NCBI RefSeq assembly: GCF_018070565.1
Contig: NZ_JAGPXL010000018.1
Coordinates: 1 to 64,000, forward strand
Source of the DNA: Streptomyces sp. B93
GTDB taxonomy: Bacteria; Actinomycetota; Actinomycetes; Streptomycetales; Streptomycetaceae
Length of the DNA stretch: 64,000 nt
Direction: 5' to 3'
Position numbers and translations under genes: made by a program. Positions 8,133-16,767 of the stretch are shown one piece after another. The notes under the pieces are model-generated. The model saw nothing but the letters and a program-made list of their open reading frames with translations. It made no database searches and was not told where the DNA came from. Position 1 is the first letter of the stretch. Each line of letters begins with the position of its first letter.

Positions 8133-8948
8133 TCAGCGGGCCTTCAGCGCCTCCTCGATGGTCCGCATGACCTCGTCCAGCGGGGCGTCGGTGCGGGCCA
8201 CCGTCACCAGCACCTCGCCGCTGGCGGCAGCCGTCGCCGCGGGCGAGGCGGCCCGGGGCGCGGTGGTGCGGCCGACACCGATGCCCGCGCCGAAGGTCTT
8301 GCGGACGATCGCGAAGGCGTGGTCGAGCTGCGCCTCCACATCGCCCTGGCCGCCCGCCCGCAGCCAGCGCCGCAGCACGTGGTTGTGGGCGGTGACCACG
8401 GCGGACGCGGCGACCTCCGCCAGCAGCGGGTCGTCGTTGGCGTCGTCGTCGTGGGCGTGCTCGTCGAAGTGGCCGAGCAGATAGCGGGTGAAGAGCCGCT
8501 CGTAGCGGGCCACCGAGGCGATCTCGGCCTCGCGCAGGGTGGGCACCTCGCGCGTGAGCTTGTAGCGGGCGACCGAGATCTCCGGCCGGGCCGCGTACAT
8601 CTTCATGACTTCCTTGATGCCGCGGCACACCGTGTCGAGCGGGTGCTCGTGGGCGGGCGCCGCGTTCAGCACCGCCTCGGCCCGGACCAGGGTGTCGTCG
8701 TGGTCCGGGAAGATCGCCTCCTCCTTGGAGCGGAAGTGGCGGAAGAAGGTGCGGCGCGCGACCCCGGCCTGGGCCGCGATCTCGTCGACGGTGGTCGCCT
8801 CGTACCCCTTGGTGGCGAACAGCTCCATCGCAGCGGCCGCCAGTTCCCGGCGCATTTTCAGCCGCTGGGCGGCGGCGCGACTGCCTGCGGCACTCTCCGG
8901 CGGCTCGGGTGTGGCGGGGGTACGGGTGGACTTGGCGGGCTGGGACAT
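8133..8948 (-). CDS. TetR-family transcriptional regulator
   Basis: 271-aa one-component regulator. The TetR helix-turn-helix is at about residues 51-72 (TTVDEIAAQAGVARRTFFRHF), preceded by the usual helix AMELFATKGYE. The C-terminal ligand domain is mostly helical; the end is Ala-rich. It sits between the 3-hydroxyacyl-CoA dehydrogenase (160 nt upstream) and the ccr operon, so it may control one or both. ATG at 8948 is the first start that gives a sensible N-terminus; an ATG at 8966 (MQYVRV) is an alternative, and no strong ribosome site is seen for either. The ligand is unknown; acyl-CoA is a reasonable guess from context only. Confidence 0.85.
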   Translation of the reverse strand: MSQPAKSTRTPATPEPPESAAGSRAAAQRLKMRRELAAAAMELFATKGYEATTVDEIAAQAGVARRTFFRHFRSKEEAIFPDHDDTLVRAEAVLNAAPAHEHPLDTVCRGIKEVMKMYAARPEISVARYKLTREVPTLREAEIASVARYERLFTRYLLGHFDEHAHDDDANDDPLLAEVAASAVVTAHNHVLRRWLRAGGQGDVEAQLDHAFAIVRKTFGAGIGVGRTTAPRAASPAATAAASGEVLVTVARTDAPLDEVMRTIEEALKAR

Positions 8949-9108
8949 GACCCGAACGTACTGCATGCGCGCGGCTCGATGCGCAGGCCCGGGGGGCTGC
9001 CCGCCCTCCGGGGACGGGTCGGTGCCGGGCCCGGCGGGGGCGGCACGGCTGCCCGGATCGAGCAGACCGCCCCACTCCGCTCCCGCACGGAACCAGTCGC
9101 CCGGCCGG

Positions 9109-10920
9109 TCAGCGCCGGGCATATTCGCGGAAACCACGGCCCGTCTTGCGGCCGAGGCAGCCCGCGGCCACCAGGTGCTCCAGCAGCGGCGCCGGGGCGA
9201 GGCCCGGGTCCCGGAACTCCCGGTGCAGCACCTTCTCGATGGCCAGCGAGACATCCAGGCCGACGACGTCCAGCAGTTCGAAGGGGCCCATCGGGTAGCC
9301 GCCGCCCAGCTTCATCGCGGCGTCGATGTCGTCGAGGGAGGCGTAGTGGTCCTGGACCATCTTGATGGCGTTGTTCAAGTAGGGGAACAGCAGCGCGTTC
9401 ACGATGAACCCGGCCCGGTCGCCGCAGTCCACGGCGTGCTTGCGGATCCGGCCGCACACCTCGCGGACCGTGGCGTGCACGTCGTCACCGGTCAGCACCG
9501 TCCGCACGACCTCGACCAGCTTCATCGCCGGGGCCGGGTTGAAGAAGTGCATGCCGATCACGTCCTGCGGGCGTGAGGTGGCGCGGGCGCAGGCGATCAC
9601 CGGCAGCGAGGAGGTGGTGGTGGCCAGCACCGCCCCCGGCTTGCACACCTTGTCCAGCGCCGCGAACAGCTGCCGCTTGACGTCCAGGTCCTCGGCGACC
9701 GCCTCCACGGCGAGGTCGACGTCGGCGAAGGCGTCGTAGGAGCCCGCCGGGGTGATCCGCTCCAGGGACCGGGCGGCGGCCTCCGCCGTCATCCGGCCCC
9801 GGTCGACGGAGCGCGTCAGCGACTTGCCGATACGGGCCTTCGCCGCCTGCGCCTTCTCCTCGCTGCGGGCGGCCAGCACCACGTCGTACCCGGCCTTGGC
9901 GAACACCTCGGCGATCCCCGACGCCATGGTCCCGGAACCGGCCACGCCGACCGAGCCCACCGGACGGCCCGTGGCCGGCCCGGCGCCCTCCAGCGGGGTC
10001 AGGGCGTCGCGCACCACGGTCGCGCTGCCGGGCGCCTCGTAGGTGTAGAAGCCGCGCCCCGACTTACGGCCCGTCAGGCCCGCCTCGCTGAGCTGCTTCA
10101 GGATCGGCGCGGGGGCGTGCAGCCGGTCCCGGGACTCGGCGTACATGGCCTCCAGGACGGTGCGCGCGGTGTCGACGCCGATCAGGTCGAGCAGGGCGAG
10201 GGGGCCCATCGGCAGTCCGCAGCCCAGCCGCATCGCGGCGTCGATGTCCTCGCGGGAGGCGTAGTTGGACTCGTACATCGCGGCCGCCTGGTTCAGGTAG
10301 CCGAACAGCAGCCCGTCGGCGACGAACCCGGGCCGGTCGCCGACCGCCACCGGCTCCTTGCCGAGCTGGACCGCGAGGTCGGTGACCGCGCTGACGGCGC
10401 CCGGCGCGGTCAGCACCGAGGACACCACCTCGACCAGCCGCATCGCCGGGGCCGGGTTGAAGAAGTGCAGCCCGAGGACGCGCTCGGGACGGGCCGACTC
10501 GGCCGCCAGCCGGGTCACCGACAGCGCGTTGGTGCCGGTCGCCAGGATGGTCTCCGGCCGCACGATCCCGTCCAGTTCACGGAAGATCTGCTGCTTGGTC
10601 TCGTACGACTCCGGCGCCACCTCGATGACGAGGTCGGCGTCGGCCGCGGCGGTCAGCTCGGTGGCGGTGCGGAAACGGGCGAGGGCCTCGGCGCGTTCCG
10701 GCTCGGTCAGCCGGCCGCGGGCCACGGCGCGGGCGGTGGAGGCCTCCAGGGCGGCGACACAGCGCACGGCCTGGGCCTCGCTGATGTCGATGCCGACGAC
10801 CTCGCGACCGGCGCGGGCGAGCACCTCGGCGATGCCGGTGCCCATGGTGCCGAGGCCGACCACGGCGATCTTCATGAGGGGGGACAGCGGGGACTGCGCG
10901 TCGGACAGGGGAGAGACCAT
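9109..10920 (-). CDS. 3-hydroxyacyl-CoA dehydrogenase with two complete modules
   Basis: 603-aa NAD-dependent 3-hydroxyacyl-CoA (probably 3-hydroxybutyryl-CoA) dehydrogenase made of two tandem copies of the ~290-residue Rossmann plus helical module. Each copy has a glycine loop (AVVGLGTMGTGIAEV and GVAGSGTMASGIAEV), an LGLHFFNPAPAMRLVE / IGMHFFNPAPAMKLVE segment, and an IDAAM-x-LG-PMGP-LLD C-terminal domain. The second Rossmann loop is less canonical. ATG at 10920 has GGAG 6 nt upstream; the internal Met of MKIAVVG at 10875 lacks one. It would supply 3-hydroxybutyryl-CoA/acetoacetyl-CoA interconversion upstream of crotonyl-CoA and ccr. Confidence 0.9.
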   Translation of the reverse strand: MVSPLSDAQSPLSPLMKIAVVGLGTMGTGIAEVLARAGREVVGIDISEAQAVRCVAALEASTARAVARGRLTEPERAEALARFRTATELTAAADADLVIEVAPESYETKQQIFRELDGIVRPETILATGTNALSVTRLAAESARPERVLGLHFFNPAPAMRLVEVVSSVLTAPGAVSAVTDLAVQLGKEPVAVGDRPGFVADGLLFGYLNQAAAMYESNYASREDIDAAMRLGCGLPMGPLALLDLIGVDTARTVLEAMYAESRDRLHAPAPILKQLSEAGLTGRKSGRGFYTYEAPGSATVVRDALTPLEGAGPATGRPVGSVGVAGSGTMASGIAEVFAKAGYDVVLAARSEEKAQAAKARIGKSLTRSVDRGRMTAEAAARSLERITPAGSYDAFADVDLAVEAVAEDLDVKRQLFAALDKVCKPGAVLATTTSSLPVIACARATSRPQDVIGMHFFNPAPAMKLVEVVRTVLTGDDVHATVREVCGRIRKHAVDCGDRAGFIVNALLFPYLNNAIKMVQDHYASLDDIDAAMKLGGGYPMGPFELLDVVGLDVSLAIEKVLHREFRDPGLAPAPLLEHLVAAGCLGRKTGRGFREYARR

Positions 10921-11326
10921 CGCGGACTCCAGGAATGAGGGTGACGACTGGGAACGCGCCGTGCGCCACGGGGCGCACGGCATGCGCACGAGTGCTGCGG
11001 GATGCGGGTGTGGCCGGGCTGCGAAGCGCACACGCCCGGTGTGAACCGCCACCACGGACGCGCACACGCCCGGGGAGACGGCGATGTCCGACCGGCCCTG
11101 TCCCGTGGCCTGGTCGTCCTGCGGTACACGGGGTACCGGACCGACTGCTCCCACAACGGCTGCGTCACCAGGCCGCTGTGAGGGGGTGCGGGTGGGTGAC
11201 CCGCTCGTCTGAGCTTAACTTGCGGGTAACGAGCGCGCCAGCCCCGGGTTTCTGTGATCTGCGTCCCCTCGTACCTGTCCGTGATGCGGCCTACCGGGCG
11301 CCGAGATCGTTTGTAGTCTCGGCGTC
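10921..11326. other. 406-nt intergenic region between divergent genes
   Basis: Separates the divergently transcribed dehydrogenase (minus) and HEAT gene (plus). The plus side ends in a likely leaderless promoter: TAGTCT at 11314-11319 ends 7 nt before the ATG at 11327, and lies inside an inverted repeat CCGAGA/TCTCGG (11301-11322). No convincing -35 was found. On the minus side only the GGAG ribosome site before 10920 is clear. No small gene is apparent in the remainder. Confidence 0.4.
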
Positions 11327-11920
11327 ATGGACGAAGAGTTGCGATCGCTCACGGAGCGCTTACGGCAGGAGAGCGGCGCCCCGCCGGAGTTCGCGGAACT
11401 GCGGGACACCGGGGACCACGACCGGCTCGCCGAGGTGCTCACCGCCGCCGGACAGCCCCTGTGGGCCCGGGAGTTGGCCGCGTTCCGGCTCGGCCTCGCG
11501 GGCGACCGGCGGGCCTTCGAGTCCCTCGTGCTGCTCCTGAACCACCGCGATCCGCAACGGTGCGCCTCCGCCGCGCACGCCCTGGCCCGGCTCGGTGACC
11601 CGCGGACCGCGCGTGCGGCGGCGGCGCTCGCGACCAACGAACTGCGCGTCGCCTACGCCCTGTACCCGGTACGGCTGCTGGCCGAGCTGCGGGCGCCCGA
11701 GTCCGTGCCCGCGCTGATCACCTGCCTCCAGCGGCGGCTGCGCCCGCACGATCCCTACCGCCGGGTCGCCGTCGCCTGTGTGGAAGGACTCGGCGCGCTC
11801 GGTGACGCGCGGGCCAGGCCCGTTCTGGAGGGCGCGCTCGCCCACCCGGCGCTCGCGGAGGCCGCGGTGCGCGCGCTGGCCCGGCTGCCCGGGGGCCGTC
11901 AGGGGAGCGGCCGTACGTAG
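11327..11920 (+). CDS. HEAT-repeat protein
   Basis: 197-aa all-helical protein built of HEAT/PBS-lyase-type repeats: recurrent units such as AAHALARLGDPRTARAAAAL, LLAELRAPESVPALITCL and CVEGLGALGDARARPVLEGA. No catalytic motif, signal peptide or membrane segment. Such proteins are usually binding scaffolds; no partner is suggested by the neighbours. The 3' end overlaps the convergent acetyltransferase gene by 22 bp. The start ATG has no Shine-Dalgarno sequence and a -10-like TAGTCT 7 nt upstream, which suggests a leaderless mRNA. Confidence 0.8.
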   Translation: MDEELRSLTERLRQESGAPPEFAELRDTGDHDRLAEVLTAAGQPLWARELAAFRLGLAGDRRAFESLVLLLNHRDPQRCASAAHALARLGDPRTARAAAALATNELRVAYALYPVRLLAELRAPESVPALITCLQRRLRPHDPYRRVAVACVEGLGALGDARARPVLEGALAHPALAEAAVRALARLPGGRQGSGRT

Positions 11921-12411
11921 CGCACCTCGGGCACCTCGACGCCGCCCGCCTCGAAGGGCTCCTCGGTGCCGTCCGCCCGGAAGCCCGAGCCTTCGTAGAA
12001 GCGGCGGGCGCCGGTGTTCCCCTTGAGCACCCACAGGAACATCCGCTCGTGCCCGGCCGCCGCGCAGCGCCGCAGCGACTCCCTGAGCAGGGCGCGGCCG
12101 ATGCCCTCGCCGTAGTGGTCCGGCGCGACGTAGAGGGCGTACAGCTCGGCGCCCGGCGTACCGGCGTCGTCGCGGTACGGGCCGTGGCAGCCCCAGCCGA
12201 CGATCTCGCCGGAGCGTTCGGCGACCAGGTTCAGCGCACTGCCGTCGCCCCCGGTCAGCCGGGCGCGGTGGCGCCGGGCGTCCTCGGTCACGCTAAGGGC
12301 GTCCAGATAGGGCCCCGGCATCATGCCCCGGTACGCGGCCCGCCAGCCGCCGATCCGGATCGCCGCCACCCGGTCGCAGTCGTCCAGGGACATCTCGCGT
12401 ATGTGCGTCAT
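11899..12411 (-). CDS. GNAT-family N-acetyltransferase
   Basis: 170-aa acetyl-CoA-dependent acetyltransferase. It shows the GNAT core: N-terminal IREMSLDDCDRVAAIRIGGW, the strand-turn ELYALYVAPDHYGEGIGRALL that forms the acetyl-CoA pyrophosphate loop (Y-G-x-G-x-G/A), and the C-terminal ARRFYEGSGFRADG. The acceptor substrate cannot be told. It is convergent with, and overlaps, the HEAT gene. ATG at 12411 is chosen; a GTG at 12429 would add six residues. Confidence 0.88.
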   Translation of the reverse strand: MTHIREMSLDDCDRVAAIRIGGWRAAYRGMMPGPYLDALSVTEDARRHRARLTGGDGSALNLVAERSGEIVGWGCHGPYRDDAGTPGAELYALYVAPDHYGEGIGRALLRESLRRCAAAGHERMFLWVLKGNTGARRFYEGSGFRADGTEEPFEAGGVEVPEVRYVRPLP

Positions 12412-12445
12412 GCGCCCATACTCGATCACCCAGCCCGGACAGTCC

Positions 12446-13504
12446 CTAGAGCAGGGTCAGCTGGACCGGGTCGGGCGCCTCGGCCACGGGTTCCGGCCGC
12501 TCGGTCCTGCGGGGCATGCCCGCGCGGGCGGGGCCGATGCCGTACTCGCGGGCGAGGTCGTGGACCTGACGGGTGATCCGGCGCTGGTACCACTTCGGCG
12601 CGTATGCGCCGTCCGCGTACAGCCGCCGGTAGCGGCCCACCAGGTACGGGTGGTGCCGGGCCAGCCAGGCCATGAACCACTCCCGGGCGCCCGGGCGCAG
12701 ATGCAGCACCAGCGGTGTCACGGAGGTCGCCCCGCTGGCCGCGATCGCCCGCACGGTGGCGCGCAGCCGGTCCTCCTGGTCGCTGAGGAACGGGATCACC
12801 GGCGCCATCAGCACCCCGCAGCCGATCCCGCGCTCACCGAGCCGTCGTACGACGTCCAGGCGCCGTTCAGGGGAGGGGGTGCCCGGTTCGACGGTGCGCC
12901 ACAGCTCGGGATCGGTGAAGCCGACCGAGACCGAGATGCCCACGTCGGTGACCTCGGCCGCCTCGGTCAGCAGGTCCAGGTCGCGCAGGATCAGGGTGCC
13001 CTTGGTCAGGATCGAGAAGGGGTTGGCGTGGTCGCGCAGGGCGCCGATGATGCCCGGCATCAGCCGGTAGCGGCCCTCCGCGCGCTGGTAGCAGTCCACG
13101 TTGGTGCCCATCGCGACGTGGTCGCCCTGCCAGCGGCGGGAGCCCAGCTGGCGGCGGAGCAGCTCGGGCGCGTTCACCTTGACCACGATCTGCGAGTCGA
13201 AGCCGAGGCCGGTGTCGAGGTCCAGGTAGCTGTGGGTCTTGCGGGCGAAGCAGTAGACGCACGCGTGCGTGCAGCCCCGATAGGGGTTGACCGTCCATTC
13301 GAACGGCATCCGTGAGGCGCCCGGCACCCGGTTGAGGATGGAGCGGGCCCGCACCTCGTGGAAGGTGATCCCGCGGAACTCCGGGGTGTCGAAGGTGCGG
13401 GTGACGACCGCGTCGGCGCCGAACAGCGCGGCGTCGGCCGCCCGGCCGTGTTCGGCGGGGCCCTCGCTCTCGCCGGATCCCGTCGTGAGGTTCTCCCAGC
13501 GCAT
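12446..13504 (-). CDS. Rv2578c-family radical SAM protein
   Basis: 352-aa radical S-adenosylmethionine protein. The 4Fe-4S cysteines are C78, C82 and C85 in YRGCTHACVYC (CxxxCxxC), followed by a TIM-barrel-like domain with LTKGTLILRDLDLL and VGFTDPELWR. It belongs to the SPL/Rv2578c-like group found across actinobacteria; the reaction is not established to my knowledge. ATG at 13504 follows a strong GAGGAGG. A LexA-type palindrome lies 33 nt upstream of the start and a -10-like TATTCT (13536-13531 on the minus strand) touches it, so DNA-damage control is likely. A role in nucleic-acid repair is an inference from that site alone. Confidence 0.85.
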   Translation of the reverse strand: MRWENLTTGSGESEGPAEHGRAADAALFGADAVVTRTFDTPEFRGITFHEVRARSILNRVPGASRMPFEWTVNPYRGCTHACVYCFARKTHSYLDLDTGLGFDSQIVVKVNAPELLRRQLGSRRWQGDHVAMGTNVDCYQRAEGRYRLMPGIIGALRDHANPFSILTKGTLILRDLDLLTEAAEVTDVGISVSVGFTDPELWRTVEPGTPSPERRLDVVRRLGERGIGCGVLMAPVIPFLSDQEDRLRATVRAIAASGATSVTPLVLHLRPGAREWFMAWLARHHPYLVGRYRRLYADGAYAPKWYQRRITRQVHDLAREYGIGPARAGMPRRTERPEPVAEAPDPVQLTLL

Positions 13505-13536
13505 GACGCCTCCTCGGTAGCACTGGGCCCAGAATA

Positions 13537-13548
13537 GAACATGTGTTC
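13537..13548 (-). promoter_or_regulatory. LexA-type SOS box
   Basis: GAACATGTGTTC is a perfect palindrome of the form GAAC-N4-GTTC, the core of the actinobacterial LexA site. Flanks are TA on the left and CC on the right, so the outer TC/GA of the full consensus are not conserved. It abuts a minus-strand TATTCT (13536-13531) and lies 33 nt upstream of the radical-SAM start, the expected place for repression of that gene. Confidence 0.72.
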
Positions 13549-13651
13549 CCATGATCGTGTTCGGTCACTTTCGAAGCCCCCGATTTGGCGGCCGGGGACC
13601 GGGGTGGTTGGCTTGCCCCGACCCCGAGAACTCAGCTCCTGGAGGAAGTCG

Positions 13652-14095
13652 ATGGCGCAGGTCGAGGCCAGCACGGAACGGGTCGTCGCGGCGGACCCGG
13701 AGACGGTGTTCGACACCCTCGCCGACTACAGCGGCACCCGCGCGAAGCTGCTGCCCGAGCACTTCAGCGAGTACGAGGTGCGCGAGGGCGGCGACGGCGA
13801 GGGCACCCTGGTCCACTGGAAGCTCCAGGCGACCAGCAAGCGCGTCCGCGACTGCCTGCTGGAGGTCACCGAACCCTCCGACGGCGAGCTGGTCGAGAAG
13901 GACCGCAACTCCTCCATGGTCACCACCTGGCGCGTCACCCCCGCCGGGGAGGGCAGCTCGCGGGTCGTCGTCACCACCACCTGGCAGGGCGCGGGCGGCA
14001 TCGGCGGCTTCTTCGAGAAGACCTTCGCCCCCAAGGGCCTCGGCCGCATCTACGACGCCGTGCTCGCCAAGCTCGCCGCCGAGGTGGAGAAGTAG
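13652..14095 (+). CDS. SRPBCC-family (START-like) protein
   Basis: 147-aa single-domain helix-grip protein. It has the typical opening of the family (AQVEASTERVVAADPETVFDTLADY), a central antiparallel sheet (TLVHWKLQATSK, SMVTTWRVTP, SRVVVTTTWQG) and a long C-terminal helix (LGRIYDAVLAKLAAEVEK). Such proteins bind hydrophobic ligands or act as cyclase/chaperone-like folds; nothing in the neighbourhood indicates the ligand. ATG at 13652 follows GGAGGAAG by 3 nt (GGAGG core by 6). It is divergent from the radical-SAM gene, and a terminator follows it. Confidence 0.83.
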   Translation: MAQVEASTERVVAADPETVFDTLADYSGTRAKLLPEHFSEYEVREGGDGEGTLVHWKLQATSKRVRDCLLEVTEPSDGELVEKDRNSSMVTTWRVTPAGEGSSRVVVTTTWQGAGGIGGFFEKTFAPKGLGRIYDAVLAKLAAEVEK

Positions 14096-14116
14096 GCGGG
14101 AAGCAGGCAAAAGGTA

Positions 14117-14141
14117 AGCCCCCCGCGGCTGTTGGGGGGCT
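14117..14141 (+). terminator. Terminator after the SRPBCC gene
   Basis: AGCCCCCC and GGGGGGCT form a perfect 8-bp stem over a 9-nt loop, 21 nt after the stop codon. There is no T-run on either strand, which is normal for Streptomyces terminators. Confidence 0.6.
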
Positions 14142-14258
14142 CACCGGTTCGAGTGGATCTCCCCGGAGGACCTCGGCCGCGCCGTAACTCGCCGCGCCCC
14201 CGCGCAGTTGCCGCTTCACGCGGGAACCGAGCGGCAGGCGCGACGAGGGGAGCGGTAC

Positions 14259-16652
14259 GTGGGCGGGACCACAGTGGTGCAGGACGAAGCGGTCGCGGCA
14301 CCCCCGCGGCCGCCCGCCGCCCAGACCGCCCCGCCCGCCGCCCTCAGCCCGCGCCGGGTGCGGCTGGTCTTCCTGGCGCTGATGCTGGCACTGCTGCTCG
14401 CCGCCCTGGAGCAGATGATCGTCGCCACCGCGCTGCCGAAGATCGTCGGCGAGCTGCACGGCCTGGACCGGATGTCCTGGGCGATCACCGCCTACCTCCT
14501 CACCGCCACCGTCACCCTGCCGGTCTACGGCAAGCTCGGTGACCTCCTCGGCCGCAAGGGCGTCTTCCAGTTCGCGATCGTCGTCTTCGTCATCGGCTCC
14601 GCCCTCGCCGGGCGGGCCCAGACCATGGACCAGCTCATCGCCTACCGGGCCGTCCAGGGCGTCGGCGCGGGCGGGCTCATGATCGGCGTGCAGGCGATCA
14701 TCGCGGACATCGTGCCGCCCCGGCGGCGCGGCCGGTTCATGGGCCTGATCGGCGCCGCCTTCGGACTCGCCTCTGTCGCCGGACCCCTGCTCGGCGGCTA
14801 CTTCACCGACCACCACTCCTGGCGCTGGTGCTTCTACGTCAACGTGCCCTTCGGACTGGTCACCATGGCCGTCGTCGCCGTCGTGCTGAAACTCCCCAAG
14901 CCGGCCGCCAAGGCCCGCTTCGACGTCCCCGGTGCGCTGCTGCTCACCGCCGCCTCCACCTGCCTGGTGCTGCTGACCAGTTGGGGCGGCACCGAGTACG
15001 CCTGGGACTCGCGGGTCGTCCTGGGCCTGGCCGCCGGAGCCCTCGCCGCCGTCCTGCTCTTCGCCGTCGCCGAACACCGCGCCGCCGAACCCCTCATCCC
15101 GCTGCGGCTGTTCCGCGACCCCGTCTTCAACGTCACCAGCCTCGTCGCCCTGGTGGCCGGCGTCGCCCTGTTCGGCGCCGCCAGCTATCTGCCGACCTTC
15201 CTCCAGATGGTCGACGGCGCCTCCGCCACCGAGTCCGGGCTGCTGATGCTGCCGATGATGGGCGGGATCGTCGGCGCCTCCATCGTCTCCGGCCAACTCG
15301 TCAGCCGCACCGGCCGCTACAAGATCCACCCCATCCTCGGCGGCGCCCTCAGCGTCACCGGGATGTGGCTGCTGTCCCGGCTGGAGGCCGGCACCCCCCG
15401 GCTGCACTACAGCGTCTGGATGGCCGTGCTCGGCGCCGGGATCGGCATGGTGATGCCGGTGCTGGTCCTCGCCGTGCAGAACAGCGTCCGCCCCGCCGAC
15501 CTCGGCACGGCCACCAGCGCCAACAACTACTTCCGGCAGATCGGCGGCAGCGTCGGCGCCGCCGTCTTCGGCACCCTCTTCGGCGGCCGGCTCACCGACG
15601 GCCTCGCCGCCCGGCTCCCCGACCAACTCCCCGCGCACCCGGGCGGCGGCCTGCCCGACCTCGAGTCCATCACCCCGGACCTGGTGCGCACCCTGCCGCC
15701 CCCGCTGCGCGACGCCTACATCCAGGCCTACGCCGACGCCATGCCGAGGATCTTCCTCTACCTCGTGCCGGTGCTCGTCCTCGGCCTGCTCGCCGCCTTC
15801 TTCCTCAAGGAGAAACCGCTGGTGTCCTACCACGCCCCCACCACCACCGAGCCGGAGAGCGCGCCGGTACCCCAGGCGCGTTCGCCGTACGCGGCCGGGA
15901 TCGCCGTCTGCGGCACCGTGCAGCACCCCGACGGCACCGTCGTGCCGCGCGCCGCGCTCACCCTGATCGACATCGCCGGACAGCAGATCGGGCGGGGCGC
16001 CAGCGGCGAGGACGGACGGTACGCGCTCGCCACGCCCGGCGCCGGGGCCTATGTGCTGATCGCCGCGGCCGGCGGCCACCAGCCGCAGGCGGTCTCCGTG
16101 ACCGTCGGCGAGCGCCCCGTCGAACTCGACGTCGTCCTCGGCGGCGCCGGACGGCTGGCCGGGAGCGTGGTCACCGCCGACGGCACCCCCGTGCGGGACG
16201 CCACCGTCACCCTCACCAACGTGCACGGCGAGGTCGTCGCCACCACCCGCAGCGCACGCGAGGGCGGCTACGTCATGACCGAGCTGGTCGCCGGTGAGTA
16301 CACCCTCGCCGCCAGCGCGCCCGCGTTCCGCCCCGCCGCGCTGCCGGTGACCGTGCAGGCCGCCCGGGAGACCCGGCAGGACATCGAACTCGCGGGCGGC
16401 GCCACCCTGCGCGGCACGGTCCGGGCCGGTGGCGGACGGCCCGTCGAGGACGCCCGCGTGACCCTGCTGGACGCCGCGGGCAACGTCGTCGACACCCTCA
16501 CCACCGGCCCCGACGGCACCTTCCGCTTCGTCGACCTGGCCTCCGGCGAGTACACCGTCATCGCCGCCGGATACCCGCCCGTCGCCACCGTCCTCCAGGT
16601 GGCGGGCGGCGGCCGCACCGAACGGGACCTCCAGCTCGGGCACGAGGACTGA
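14259..16652 (+). CDS. DHA2-type MFS exporter with C-terminal regulatory-like beta domains
   Basis: 797-aa proton-driven drug-type exporter fused to an extra domain block. Residues ~30-530 form the 14-segment MFS core with motif A-like GKLGDLLGRKGVFQF and DHA2 marks (LEQMIVATALPKI near segment 1). After the last membrane helix (YLVPVLVLGLLAAFFLKEK) come about 260 residues with three carboxypeptidase-regulatory/CnaB-like repeats: GIAVCGTVQHPDGTVVPRA, RLAGSVVTADGTPVRDATV and TLRGTVRAGGGRPVEDARV, each ending in a G-x-Y-T-like strand. GTG at 14259 follows GAGGGGAG by 6 nt. Substrate unknown; no adjacent regulator. The tail's side depends on the 14-segment topology, which predicts a cytoplasmic C-terminus. 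Confidence 0.87.
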   Translation: MGGTTVVQDEAVAAPPRPPAAQTAPPAALSPRRVRLVFLALMLALLLAALEQMIVATALPKIVGELHGLDRMSWAITAYLLTATVTLPVYGKLGDLLGRKGVFQFAIVVFVIGSALAGRAQTMDQLIAYRAVQGVGAGGLMIGVQAIIADIVPPRRRGRFMGLIGAAFGLASVAGPLLGGYFTDHHSWRWCFYVNVPFGLVTMAVVAVVLKLPKPAAKARFDVPGALLLTAASTCLVLLTSWGGTEYAWDSRVVLGLAAGALAAVLLFAVAEHRAAEPLIPLRLFRDPVFNVTSLVALVAGVALFGAASYLPTFLQMVDGASATESGLLMLPMMGGIVGASIVSGQLVSRTGRYKIHPILGGALSVTGMWLLSRLEAGTPRLHYSVWMAVLGAGIGMVMPVLVLAVQNSVRPADLGTATSANNYFRQIGGSVGAAVFGTLFGGRLTDGLAARLPDQLPAHPGGGLPDLESITPDLVRTLPPPLRDAYIQAYADAMPRIFLYLVPVLVLGLLAAFFLKEKPLVSYHAPTTTEPESAPVPQARSPYAAGIAVCGTVQHPDGTVVPRAALTLIDIAGQQIGRGASGEDGRYALATPGAGAYVLIAAAGGHQPQAVSVTVGERPVELDVVLGGAGRLAGSVVTADGTPVRDATVTLTNVHGEVVATTRSAREGGYVMTELVAGEYTLAASAPAFRPAALPVTVQAARETRQDIELAGGATLRGTVRAGGGRPVEDARVTLLDAAGNVVDTLTTGPDGTFRFVDLASGEYTVIAAGYPPVATVLQVAGGGRTERDLQLGHED

Positions 16653-16660
16653 GCGTCCGG

Positions 16661-16681
16661 CGGGCGATGTCAATTCGCCCG
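16661..16681 (+). terminator. Terminator after the MFS gene
   Basis: CGGGCGA (16661-16667) pairs with TCGCCCG (16675-16681) around TGTCAAT, starting 8 nt after the MFS stop codon. Confidence 0.6.
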
Positions 16682-16767
16682 TTGCCGCACATCGGAGGCG
16701 GTCACCGCCGTACGGTGGGGGCCGGGGGACAGATCTTGCGGAGCCGTGGGGAGAGAGGGCCTGGGCC

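Noticed and set aside
11131..11136. GGGTAC as another SigB-type promoter
   Set aside because: It is about 190 nt from the only gene in that direction, and that gene has its own -10-like sequence next to its ATG.
10921..11154. N-terminal extension of the 3-hydroxyacyl-CoA dehydrogenase
   Set aside because: Low-complexity residues without similarity to the fold; the ATG at 10920 has a good GGAG site and starts just before the Rossmann domain.
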